Below, piece after piece: positions 25,475-36,700 of a stretch of 64,000 nt of DNA; within the stretch, counting starts at the first letter, position 1; every line of letters begins with the position of its first letter. The DNA comes from Ianthella basta (Eukaryota > Porifera > Demospongiae > Verongiida > Ianthellidae): positions 4,037,193 to 4,101,192 of the forward strand of contig OZ025884.1 in the NCBI GenBank assembly GCA_964019415.1. Direction: 5' to 3'. The notes under the pieces are model-generated. The model ran no database searches. It worked only from the letters and a program-made list of their open reading frames with translations, and had not been told where the DNA came from. Position numbers and translations under genes: made by a program.

Positions 25475-26560
25475 TCCTTGTTATTGCATATGTTTTATGT
25501 TGAGCCTTATTGCTATTTTCCCATTTCTTGTAATATGTACTGCATACATACGCCTATGACATGTATTGGTCATTCTGTGTATTCCACCATGTATAGCTAG
25601 CAGCTATGAACATGAATTAACCTGAACGTTCAAGATTGAACTACTGTACAAATGCACAAAGCCCTTTTATTTTACAGTCATGCTTTCATGGTGAGATGTC
25701 ATACTGCAGCTGTTATTGCTAAGTGGACTGTGTCACTGCTGTACTCAGTGTACATACAGAAGTACATTTGGGGCTGCATTTTGTAAATTGCCTTCTTTCC
25801 CAGTTTTACACCAACTTTCATTCTAGATAGTTGCTGTCAGGAGCACATAATGAGGGGAAAATGAGAAAACTGTGCTCCTATTACTGTAATTTAGCTGGAT
25901 GCTGTTTGATTATAAGGGGCATTGGGTGTGTGCATATGTACAGTGTAAGTGAATGCACCAACACTCGAAGTGGAAGATTTTCCCATTACATATACACAAA
26001 GATTGGATGCAAAGACTTGAAACTAAATAATGTCAAGGAATTTCACTTGTAGCCCTACCATGAGAATCCCAAAGGTCTTGGTGAATGGCATGTACCCGAC
26101 TCTGTAGTTTGCTGGGCTACCATGTGTGTTGCACCATGCAGCAGTGCATGGATGTGCCACCCTGAAACTGACAGATTGATGGACAAATAATATATCCTGC
26201 TGCCCGGTTCATATTTATAATCAGTTGATCTATAGTTGATCTTAGCATCGAAGAGACTTCAGGCCAGGAATAATAGGGCTCCAAGTTGCAACTTCAAAGC
26301 ACATGCAGGTAAGCCAGATTGCAAGGCACTGTGCAATGTGGTAGTGGATTCACAGACATGCATGCAAACTCAGAATTACGGATAAACATGCAGAGCTTTC
26401 TGTACATTTTTAGTTTAACACAAATCGCACAACAACATGACTACTAGACGTTGTAATACTGCCACTTGATCAAAGGAACAGCTAATCTACTGTATTATTA
26501 TTGACTTCCGCAATACATAAAACTCCTGGAGAGATAAATAAGGTTAGTTAGCAATTACTG
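25475..26560. other. Intergenic space
   Basis: Separates the 3' ends of two convergent small genes. I saw no gene, RNA or clear repeat; the 73-codon frame at 25831-26052 has no recognisable features. Confidence 0.5.
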
Positions 26561-27124
26561 CTATAATTCTTTGAAGTATTCTTTGTACTGAACAATTTCC
26601 TTCTCAAGGTTCACAAATTTATCAAAACTATCAGCTTGGAGTAGATCAGTCATTCTACAAAGGTCCATACATTTCTGTACAACAGGGCTGATGGGAGGAT
26701 CTGAAAGGGAAGAGAATAGCACGTACTCACCCACCATTCTTACTCATAAGCAGCATAGTGAAACAAGTGAAATACCTAGGCATCACTAGTGACTGTTTAC
26801 AATCCCACCTGATGCAAGTGGTCTGAATATGTGTGTTGGAAATGTAAGTGGAATACCAAAAGTTTACTAAGCAAGAGTAACACTTCTAAATGCACAGAAA
26901 TATACGTAGTACCATTCTTGTACAGCAGTAGCTTGAATATGGGAGGAAACTGAGTACACTAAAAATGACTAAAAATTTACAGAAAGCTCTGCTTTATACA
27001 TACCTACATATGGGATTGTAGAATCTGGCCTTGTTTCTGGAAGGTCCCATGGAAACAGACCCACCGATAACCCTGTTATGGTGCTTGAGCTGACCAATGG
27101 GTGTCCAGCTACTTGATTTGCCAT
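26561..27124 (-). CDS. Small two-exon protein of unknown function (86 residues)
   Basis: Exon 27004-27124 (start codon at 27124) and exon 26561-26700 (stop) join in phase as G|AT across a GT-AG intron. The product begins MANQVAGHPLVSSSTITGL, has an FPWDLPETRPDS segment, and ends with a helical stretch (DSFDKFVNLEKEIVQYKEYF). No signal peptide or membrane span is visible. The canonical splice and sustained coding character argue that it is real. The composition recalls small ciliary proteins, but I cannot place it in a family. Confidence 0.55.
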
Positions 27125-27137
27125 GTTACAGTATACA

Positions 27138-27270
27138 GGGCCGTCGGAGGCGGTACGGCCGGTACGGCCATGGCCGTACCACTTTTTGAACAGCTAGCAG
27201 TTTTTTTAATTTTCAAAAGCAGTGTTTTTAGCTACTAAACCAGATAACCCCTACCCTACCCTAACTAACC
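27138..27270. mobile_element. Putative transposon end with a 20-bp perfect palindrome
   Basis: The stretch begins CAGGGCCGTCGGAGGCGG and contains a perfect 20-bp palindrome at 27161-27180 built on GGCCATGGCC, then a run of T. GC-rich CAGGGCCG-type termini are common on hAT-like and similar DNA transposons. No matching second end was found, so it may be a fragment. It starts 14 bp upstream of the small minus-strand gene's start codon and may supply its leader. Confidence 0.4.
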
Positions 27271-27558
27271 GTTGAGGAAACAAAGAACCAATGATCTTAG
27301 GTTGTTAGCAGATGCAATGAAACCGGAGATATCAAGTAGGGTCCAATACTTCACGATTTGCAAGCACGCTCCTTTCTTCCGCCATGTTTTGTTACGTAAT
27401 CGATTCAAAACGTAATAAAGATGGAGGCCAGCAGCGCGTACGTAGGCAATCGTTTTCTCGCACCAATAGACCCACATCACCTGGCGCTACGAAGCATGGC
27501 TTGTAGCACCACACGTCAGCGAATTGCTATACTCTTAATGGTGATGTAACAATTCAAA

Positions 27559-27714
27559 ATGGCCTCATCGTCGAAGCACGTGGACCTAAGAACGCCGACA
27601 ATAGGTGACAAGCCTCATCAGCCTTGCGCAGCCTTGCGCAGGTTTTCAGGAACTGCTAACCTGTGGTCCTCTGTTGAAGTAATTCCTGAGGTGGTTAGAA
27701 CCAAACCCAACTAG
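27559..27714 (+). CDS. Possible short protein or first exon (51 codons)
   Basis: An ATG inside AAAATGGCC opens a 51-codon frame (MASSSKHVDLRTPTIGDK) ending at a TAG. It holds a tandem repeat of the bases GCCTTGCGCA. There is no recognisable domain. It could be the first exon of an unrecognised transcript or chance. Confidence 0.25.
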   Translation: MASSSKHVDLRTPTIGDKPHQPCAALRRFSGTANLWSSVEVIPEVVRTKPN

Positions 27715-28200
27715 ACTGAGTAAATTAGGATGTGAGCTTGTGACGGTTAATTCATCAAGCTATATGTACTTTTGTCTGCATGTGTCATGCCTTCGGTTTT
27801 GTATACTTTCATCTCACCATGAGTGCCTGTTTTGTGTTGTACTAAAAATCAGGACCTTCATCAAAAGCTGCAATTACTGCAGATGTAGTAATTTCTATCC
27901 CAAAATGAAATGACGCCATAAAGCTACTTTATCAGGCACCTATAATACATACCACACACAACAAAATTGGGCAGTGTGCGCTGTCAGCAGTTCCAGCACC
28001 CTCATTACCAAACTGGATGTTATGTACTTGGTATATTCAATAAGCATGCACCTTGCAACACTCACCCCGCTGCCTGGACAGGCACGAAAACTGTAAGGAC
28101 GGTAACTGCTTCGAGTCATTGCCTGCCATTTTGTTCTAGTCACAATCAATTAAAAATGACACCCGGAAGTGGGGACTATAGCGCACACGTGGTTGCGAAG

Positions 28201-29640
28201 ATGGCAGGATTTTCGTTTCTGTGCGTGCTTCTTTTGTGCTGCTGCTCTGGGACTTGGGCTGGCGGCTCTTCTTCCCAGTTACGCGGTGTTTCCCCACAGA
28301 GATTAAGTTTCTACCCCCCAGATGAAGATTTCACGTGTTTGGATGGGTCGAATAGAATACCATTTGACATGGTCAACGATGACTACTGCGATTGCGTAGA
28401 TGGTTCTGATGAGCCTGGAACCTCAGCGTGTGCCAACGGAAAATTCTTTTGCGAAAATGAAGGATTCAGGGGTAGTGATATTGCTTCGTCTCGCGTAAAT
28501 GATGGCATCTGTGATTGCTGCGATGGCTCAGATGAATACCTGGCCAGATCGGGTGTGGTGGGGCGTGCTTGTGAAAACACATGTAAGGAGTTGGGCGAAA
28601 AGTTCTATCGGGAAGCAGAGGAAATTCGATTGCAACAGGAAGCAGGCTATCAGAAACGCCAGCAGTACTCAAACCAGGGTATGGAAACCAATAGAGAGAA
28701 GGAGCAGTTACTGGCCCAGGCAAGTGCAGATCTTAACGTGTTGGAAGTTGAGTTGGAAACATTGAAGGAAGCAAAGGAGGCAGCTGAACAGCCAGAACAA
28801 GAAGCAAAGCAGAAAATAGAACAGATGCAGAATGAGACAAGGGAGAAAGCTATGAGCGAGAGAAGACAGGAGAATGCTATGAATATGTTTAAGGAAATGG
28901 ACAAGAACCAAGATGAACTAGTCACGATGGATGAGGTCCAACAATATACTGATTTGGATATTGATGGAGATGGGAATGTAGCCGAGGATGAAGTAGTGCA
29001 AGCCGTTGGTGAGTGGGCGGATATGACATTTGCTGATTTCCAGGAAAAGGGCTATGATGCCGTTGTGGACAAGATAGACTTTGGCGAGAAGGTTCCCAGT
29101 ATTGATGATTCAGATATGGACTACACCACTGAATATGATGATGAGACTAATCAGTTGATTGAAGCAGCAAACAAAGCGAGAGACGAATATAGCCAGGCTG
29201 AAGATCGTAAAAGGAAACTAACTCAAGAGATGGATGATGCCAAGAAATATCTGGAAGGTGACTTTGGACTGCAGAAAGAGTTTGCCCCTTTGCATGGCCA
29301 ATGTTATGAGTACACTGATAGGGAATATGTATACAAATTTTGTCCTTTTGACAAAGTAAGCCAAAAGAGCAAGAGTGGTGGACGTGAAACATCTCTTGGA
29401 CGGTGGGGCAATTGGAATGGTGGTAGTGAAGACCTTTACTCACGCATGAAGTATGGCAATGGAGAGCAGTGCTGGAATGGGCCTACAAGAAGTGTACAGG
29501 TTATCTTGAAATGTTCAGCTGAAGAATCAATCACTTCTGTTTCTGAACCAAATAGGTGTGAATATGAACTGGAATTTGGAACTGCAGCTGCCTGTAATCG
29601 TGTGGATCCCTTGGCCCACCTCGCACATGAAGAACTCTGA
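28201..29640 (+). CDS. PRKCSH: Glucosidase 2 subunit beta, intronless
   Basis: Non-catalytic beta subunit of ER glucosidase II. It holds the alpha subunit in the ER and helps trim glucose from N-glycans. About 479 residues from the ATG at 28201, which gives a clean signal peptide (MAGFSFLCVLLLCCCSGTWA); an upstream ATG at 28156 is possible. Order: two LDL-receptor class A-like cysteine modules with calcium-binding DxxDGSDE motifs (DDYCDCVDGSDEPGT, DGICDCCDGSDEY), a long Glu-rich coiled coil, an EF-hand (DIDGDGNVAEDE), an acidic segment and a C-terminal MRH domain (FCPFDK, NGEQCWNGPTRS, CEYELEFGTAAAC). It ends in HEEL, an HDEL-type ER retention signal. The absence of introns is notable beside its spliced neighbours; retroposition is possible, but the frame is intact. 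Confidence 0.95.
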   Translation: MAGFSFLCVLLLCCCSGTWAGGSSSQLRGVSPQRLSFYPPDEDFTCLDGSNRIPFDMVNDDYCDCVDGSDEPGTSACANGKFFCENEGFRGSDIASSRVNDGICDCCDGSDEYLARSGVVGRACENTCKELGEKFYREAEEIRLQQEAGYQKRQQYSNQGMETNREKEQLLAQASADLNVLEVELETLKEAKEAAEQPEQEAKQKIEQMQNETREKAMSERRQENAMNMFKEMDKNQDELVTMDEVQQYTDLDIDGDGNVAEDEVVQAVGEWADMTFADFQEKGYDAVVDKIDFGEKVPSIDDSDMDYTTEYDDETNQLIEAANKARDEYSQAEDRKRKLTQEMDDAKKYLEGDFGLQKEFAPLHGQCYEYTDREYVYKFCPFDKVSQKSKSGGRETSLGRWGNWNGGSEDLYSRMKYGNGEQCWNGPTRSVQVILKCSAEESITSVSEPNRCEYELEFGTAAACNRVDPLAHLAHEEL

Positions 29641-29973
29641 CTATAAATAAATAAGATTCTTCTCAGTAGATGTAATAACAAGTTGTAGGTGTAGGTTCCC
29701 ATGATTAATAAGGAATTAATTAATAATTATTGCATCATTGACTGCAATTGTGTGTATGCATGCTAGCTCAATATATGTCCAGTTTTGCTAGCTAGATGTA
29801 CAGTTGTTAGCATTTATGGGTATGCAGATGAGCACCTGTGGAGTATCTAATTTTACCACACTAGATCAATCAGTTCTATCCATAATTATGACCTTGCATG
29901 CGTGTGACTCTCCACAGAATGTAATATATGCATATACAAGTACACATTGCCTATGAACAGTCTAGACTGGTAA

Positions 29974-31955
29974 TTACAAACGTTCCTGGTAATACACCAA
30001 ACCAATGGATTTCAATTCAGTTTCAAATTGCTTCTTCTCTTTTTCCAACAATTGTTGCAGCTGAGCCTTTCTGACTTTTACAAGAGATCTGTTAGCAAGC
30101 CGTAGTTCAGTGCTAACAGCATCAGTTTTTCTTTTCAGTGTGCGTCTCTCAGTTTCCTGCAGGTTAAGTAAAAGTGGAATAACACGCTGAATGAAGTACA
30201 TCATTAAAGGACCTTCACTGAAGATAGCAGATACAGTACATAGAATACACACTGAATTTGAGGACACACATGCACATATGCAAATGAATGAATAGGGAAG
30301 TAATTCAAAACACACATTAAACACTACCACTAGTGGCAATGGGTAGAAGAGGCCAAGCACAACCAAATCAGAAACGCAAGTTAAGCAACAGCGGTCAACA
30401 TATCAGCTACCACAGCAGAAGTAACACACATACGTAGGTTAGACTGAGAATATGGTGTGTATAGGACTTAAAAGACTGCTGAAACTGATTATTATAGATG
30501 CCCACATGCGAGGAGTTCTCTCAGCGACCACCTGTGTGGTGCACATGACAGGAAGAATGTTTAACACCAGAGGATTAGTCTCAGAGATTATCTGAGCAGT
30601 GTGTACGACAGGCGTGTTACCAAATGCTAGCAGGACTTAGCAAGTTCACCAGTTTGGAGGATGTACATTGTTATTAAGAGCTCTGACATACCCTCCTATT
30701 GTCATACATTAATTAACTAAAACGACAATCCCTCTATCCATTAACCAGTATTTGACAACAAGCCAGTCATTGTAAACAGTTGCAAAGACTACTCAGAGGC
30801 ATACTATCCAACATTTGTGTCAGTCAGCAAGTAGGGAAGCAGTTTCCCAGAATGTATCACATCAGGAGGCCCTGAAATATGACTCCCAGCATTTGTGAGT
30901 AGAGCAGGCATGGACAGACGGACATAGACTGTCTTTGAGGTGCACACAAGTTCAGTAAGACATCATCCATGTAGTGTTCAAAACAGCAAGTTAGCTTGGA
31001 CTCCTCTGCTGGGTACCTGGCACATCTTTCTGACACTGATGCATTAGATGCATGTCACTTCCTTGTTAAAATACAGAAGTACAACTGTGCATTCCTAGTG
31101 ACCTGCTTTGGATGCAGTTAAGAATGGAACCACTCCTTTGATGTGGAAAATCAAGTATTCCACAGAAGTGGAAATCTTATGCCTCCACCTAAACAGCCAC
31201 CACAATTTCTGCATATTGACAGTCAGTGTGACAAGAACACACATGAACATCACCATTGGACTGAACGAGCACATTGTTGACACCTCTCCACAACATTACA
31301 TCTGTGCTATCATACCATACAACTAAGTAGTAAAGACTGCAAGGGAGCACAGTAATATGTACAAAGAAGAAGCCACTTTTGTCGGGCACATTCTTAAACA
31401 GATGTCACAACCATGACATCTGTTAAGGCTCCTACTAGAGTTTATTATGAAAATTCTAGAATGCAGTTAACTTATGTATGCCTAAATCCTTATGAAATGG
31501 GTTGGGCTACAACAGTCTGCTAGGGCACAGAATGACAATAAGCTTAAGTACAAATAATTTAAATGTGCCCCTCTTGTAGTGTTCACTTGTTACACTGGCT
31601 ATGCTCACATGCAGATCAAGAATGAAATGACATGACATGTCAGTTTTATACCAGTTGAAGAAGATCTACGTATCAAAACGTCCTGGACATAGATTAATTT
31701 ATTTGTGATCTCCAGTGGCTGTGCTATCACTCAATAAACTACCCTCAGTACACTTTACACAGCAATGAGCCTTTACCAAATCATGTAATGACACATTTGC
31801 AAACTAATAGAGCCACTGGTCATCACCAACAACTGTGATGCAAAACATCATAAAATGACTAAGGAGCGCACATACAACAAATTTACCTCACTCAAACCTT
31901 GCCTTGACTGGTCCATCTGGTTGGTATGCTCTTTTGCCAGTCCCCTGCATTCCAT
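29974..31955 (-). CDS. CFAP141: CFAP141-like ciliary microtubule inner protein
   Basis: The last exon, 29974-30156, encodes a helical segment (LANRSLVKVRKAQLQQLL, then KQFETELKSIGLVYYQERL) that closely parallels the C terminus of vertebrate CFAP141 (C1orf189), a small protein lining the ciliary doublet microtubule. A preceding exon, 31887-31955, reads MECRGLAKEHTNQMDQSRQG and joins in phase, giving about 81 residues against 101 in human. The first part may be missing if a further exon lies upstream. A likely 5' noncoding exon with a GTGAGC donor lies at about 32606-32670, in a promoter-like stretch. The family call rests on the C-terminal pattern only. Confidence 0.7.
31633..31790 (+). mobile_element. 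Hammerhead-like hairpin element, copy in the CFAP141 upstream region
   Basis: Contains CCAG, TTGAAGA, a short GAT/ATC stem, AAAACGTC and CTGG (31651-31686), followed after about 75 bases by the tail AGCAATGAGCCTTTACC. It aligns over most of its length with the copy at 53265-53425. Confidence 0.6.
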
Positions 31956-32369
31956 CAAAAATGAACATCCACACGAGACATGCATCAGTTGATATACCAT
32001 TTAGAGCCATTGTTACTTTAACACAGCTAAATTAACTTGTCCAAATTGAACAGAATCATACTTTAGTTTAATAACATTAATATCCTGTCAACTGCTAAAT
32101 CAGGAAGCATACAATACAAGATGTCGTGTTGAATTTCACAGGCAATCATTAACCACCCACAACCAGTAAAGTATCACCATCATCTCTGAATGAAAGTGGT
32201 CACAGCCATGATCAGTAGACTGTCTTTTTTTGAACTACATTACCAGCCTACATATGGCAGCTCCTACAGTAGGAGTATGTGTGGTTTTGGCTGTAGCTAA
32301 CACTTCTCGTAAAGTGACTTTAAGTCTGAATGTCAGATTTCGCTTCTGCAAAGTGGGGCACATCGAAAG

Positions 32370-32759
32370 TATACACCTTTACTTACTGTACCAAACAACA
32401 GCGGTGTACTCTCACTGTATATGTAGCTACGTTCAGTCATCAGCAGGGCAGCATCTACTAGGGGACGGGAGAAGTCCCCCCAAATGCGAACCGTATTAGA
32501 TAGACCCCGTTCCGCTACTCCAGCATAGCCTATTCGCAACCATCACCTAATACACATCCAGGCGATTACTGGAAGACTGAATGGTAAAGGCAGCTTGCCG
32601 CTCACCTTCTTCGTTGCTATTGACGACGGTCTAGGTACCTCGCCGGAAAATTGTGAGAAAGATGGCGTCCGCCCACATCATACACCTTACTGTACCAAGC
32701 AACAGCGGTGTACTGAGTACTCTCACTATATACGTAGCTGCGTTCAGTCATCAGCAGGG
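32370..32759 (+). repeat. 80-bp direct repeats flanking a promoter-like stretch
   Basis: The segments 32370-32448 and 32680-32759 are about 85-90 percent alike (shared parts include CAACAGCGGTGTACT and GTTCAGTCATCAGCAGGG). They bracket a CpG-richer stretch with AAGATGGCGTCC near 32660. The repeat may be a dispersed element or a local duplication. Confidence 0.6.
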
Positions 32760-33737
32760 TTCAGTGGCTCACATATGCATAGGCTAGCCTTGTGCATAGT
32801 GCAATCGACCAGGGCCAGACTGCATGCAGGAAGGTTGACCCACAAGGCATGTTTATAGGCTAAACAGTCACCACCACCCCTACCCCTGATTGCCGGTGCA
32901 GGCAGCCAGTCACCTGGCATACACTGCACAGTGCTAGCTACCAAATAGATCTTGTGCTCTGTTAGTTGCAGTAGTTTCCCTATAGTAGGGAACTGTTTGC
33001 TGATATAACCTTCAAATGAGAAAACACTAAAAATAGACTTTCCTATGCTTGCACCACACCATCAGTAGCACCTGTACAGCTATAGCTCACTGTTCAAGTA
33101 TCAATGTGAGTCAAAATTCACAGCTACTGATTACAACCACATGCACGTTAGACAGATCTAGGCAATTAATACTGGTCAGAGGGTGCATGTGCATAGAGTG
33201 TAAGCCTAGTACTACAGCGCTGCATACTATATATGGCTTGGGGAGGACAGCAACTGCACAAGTATATTGCACAGTACATGTACAGTCCACACACTCTGCA
33301 ATACAAGTTCTTATTGTTGACCATGCATGGCCATGGCCTGGTTTATACGTATGCATATACATTCATCAACTATAATTATAGTTATATGGCAACTTTACAG
33401 CACGTGGTCCATGCATGTGGTCCATGCTCTCTCTCTCTAATCTTCAAACAACATGCACCATAACAATCTTTGAACAGCTTGCACTATGATTATGATACAA
33501 AATACACAGCAGTGTCTTTAATTTTCAACAGCCAGGTTGCATGCCAACTGGTACATGTGAACGACCTAGCAAGTGCAAGCTCAAGGAAATATTCACATTG
33601 AACTTAATTACAATTGTACTCAGGGTAGGGGTGGGCATGTAAGGGTGGTAAGCAAAGCAAGTGTACATTGAATTTCCATGAAGATCATCATGTCAGATAA
33701 ATAGACTTATGAATACAGCTCCAAGCCTACTTCATAC

Positions 33738-36700
33738 ACTGCCTGTCATATTCTGCAACAAGGCGCTTGAAGTTCCCTAGTCTTGAGTGGAGCTCATGGA
33801 GCCGTGCTTTATCTCTCAAGTAATTCTCATTCTACAGAAAAGCAGAAACAAACAAGCATGTTATGACTCCCACTGAATGGTGCATGTGGAGACCATAGCT
33901 ATTAGCTGCAGCAGTGAGTCCAACACACAAAACTTGTTTTGAAAAATTCCACATAGAACAGCTTGTCTTTCATAATAGTATCCATTTGTTTCAACAAATC
34001 CAAGAAGGCCTATATCACACAGTGTGCTCAGGCTGACTAACAGACACCTAGGCAACACCGCTCAATTGCCTAGTTTGGACAAAGAGTCACGGGGCTAGCT
34101 ACAAACATCAGTGACAAATCAAAGTGCAGTAATCACTGTCCAGTGAAGCCATCACCTGACATCTTACATAGATAGCTCATCTCATAGTAAAGGGATGCAA
34201 CCTGAAGGCACCTTGGCCAAGTGGCTCTTCAAGTGGAATGCACAGAGAATACTGCCTACCTTACTGCAGTTTACCCTAAAACTGGTTTATTATCATTCTT
34301 GGACTTACCCTTTGAAAATGTTCATACTTCTGAATTATCTGCTCCTGTATCTTCTGGGGTACAGCAAGAGGAGATAAAAACACATGAACCTACACTCTAG
34401 CACACAGCACATTAGATACGTACAAGCAGCCAGCAAAGAAGGACAGCATGTGGCTTGCTGCCCTCTCAGAGAGGCAATGCTGAGACAGTGTGCTTGAATT
34501 ATTAACCATAGACAAATAAACAGAGCAAAACTACAAAACAAACATCAGAAAATCACTCTTGTAAACATTCTAGAATAATTTAATGATGGAAAATAAATAA
34601 ACTCATGGTAGTCACACAGTAACCACCCAACACAAACCTGGTACTCCTCTGATCCAGGGGCTTGCTCTTCTAGCAGTTCCTTCATTCTTTGAAACTCAGC
34701 ACCAACTTGTTGCACTGTTTTGTGCAATGTCAAATACTCATCATAATCAGAAAGAAACAGTCCTTTATACTCATCCCTCATTTTGCGTGTCATTATCGGC
34801 TGACATCTAAGAGCAAGGAGGAGTGGGCATGCAACAAGAAACACAGTGACTGATAGTCAGTGTGCGATGGATGTCATTTGTGTTAAGAACAAGAACAAAT
34901 CATATTATTGAGTAAATTTTGAACAGTCTAATCTGTAAGTTACAAATCAAAAGATAGGTGAAGGAGGGAAATAGGTCACATGACCAGCATCAAACCCAGG
35001 ACTACACTCTAATATGGGGCTGCAGCCACTGAGCCACCTGACCTGCAGCAACAGTTTGCCCTCCTTCACCCAATATAGAGCAGCTAAAAGCCATGCTACA
35101 ATAACACAGAAACAAACCATCAGTGGATGAGCATGCTCCCCATTGATCATCTGACTAAAGATGACGCCATAATGTTATAGAGCAGGTATGGTAACTGATT
35201 GTCAAGCAAGCACATAGCAGTCAATGCAAGAATATTGTGGTCACACCATCTTTCATCTTCCAACAATTGCATTGTTCTGTTATTTGTTTGCTTGAGAACC
35301 CATTTACCCTCATCTTATTGAAGTCAGAAAATATCAATCAGCCACATCAGGGAAGAGAAACTTGTCTTGCTTTGAAAGTCAACTCTTTGCCTTTGCCTAG
35401 AAGTCAACTACCACCTAAGTCAAGTGACTTGAGCTAAGCCAATAAAAGGTAGAGATTCTTCATCCCATCCTCCAAGACACAACTTACGGAACAGATGAGT
35501 CAGATTCATTGTCATGAACTGGAGATGGTTTGGTTGGGGGTAATTCGCTCTCGCTAGCAATCGGATGTGAGTTGTTCATCACTTTCGGTTGTCCTATAGT
35601 AAAGTAGTTGGAATGCAACAGTATATGCTGAACATACATGGCAGTACTGCAGGGTATGTATAAGATGTAATGTACAAAGACAATGGATACGTGGTGTAGT
35701 CTGTACATACATACAATGTTGTGCTAATGAAGAGGGTCTCCGCATACCAGATCACTCTGTTCTGACATGGAAGGTGCTAGCAGTAGATGGTGTGGATAGT
35801 TTCAGTCATTGCAATAATAATAATAATAATAATAATAATTTTAGCATTTTGCATGCATGCTTATTTAGGGTGTACCGTACTTTTAGCACTATTTAGTGTT
35901 TAAGCACTGTGTGTCAGAATCTGTATATGTGATATTATTATTGTGGTTAATCTATTATTGTATTTTATTACAATGTAAAGCACTTACGTACACTTATACC
36001 ATTATTACCTATTCATTGTACAGAATAATAATAATAATGATAATAATAATAATAATAAAAGTCCCCCACATTCAATAAGATCAATTATTATTATTATTAT
36101 TATGTTAGTGCCAAGGTCACAGCAAGGGACAATACTGGTACTGTATTTGGTATTGTATCATTTAATTATTCTTACATCATCGTATCATGTGCACGATGTA
36201 GTTGGTCGCATGTATTATGTGCATGTGCAATTTTGGTTGGTCTTTGCCCTTGAACACATGTTGTTATATTGAGCCAATTGAGCCAATTGAGGTAAACAAA
36301 ATCAAGGAGGAGAAGCAGGTTGCAGTGTTCCAGAGCGTGATCAGGCAAGAGAACTACACACTTCTAAGGAACTTGTTGTCTCTAGTTAAGCCAACAGAGA
36401 AGACCCTGAAGGAGCTGATGGAGATTTTGCAGAGACATTTTGAGCCACAGAAGGTAGTTATGGCCGCACACTACCAGTTCCACCAGCACCAACAACAGCC
36501 AGGTGAGTCAGTGTCTACTTACCTTGCGGAATTAAGGAAGATGGCAGTCTCCAGCGAATTTGGGGCTTCCCTGAGTGAGTCCGTGAGAGACCACCTTGTG
36601 TGTGGGCTGAGAAGTGAAGCCCACCAGAAGTGCTTGCTCTCAGAGTCTGAGTTGACTCTGGACAAGGTACTGATGATGCCTAGAGTCTGGAAACTGCGGA

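Noticed and set aside
34975-35045. A true tRNA gene
   Set aside because: Box A and box B spacing is right, but the acceptor and anticodon stems do not form, so it is better called SINE-like.
35817-36102. CRISPR-like or functional array from the AAT/ATT tracts
   Set aside because: Ordinary microsatellites with no spacers; the window is eukaryotic.
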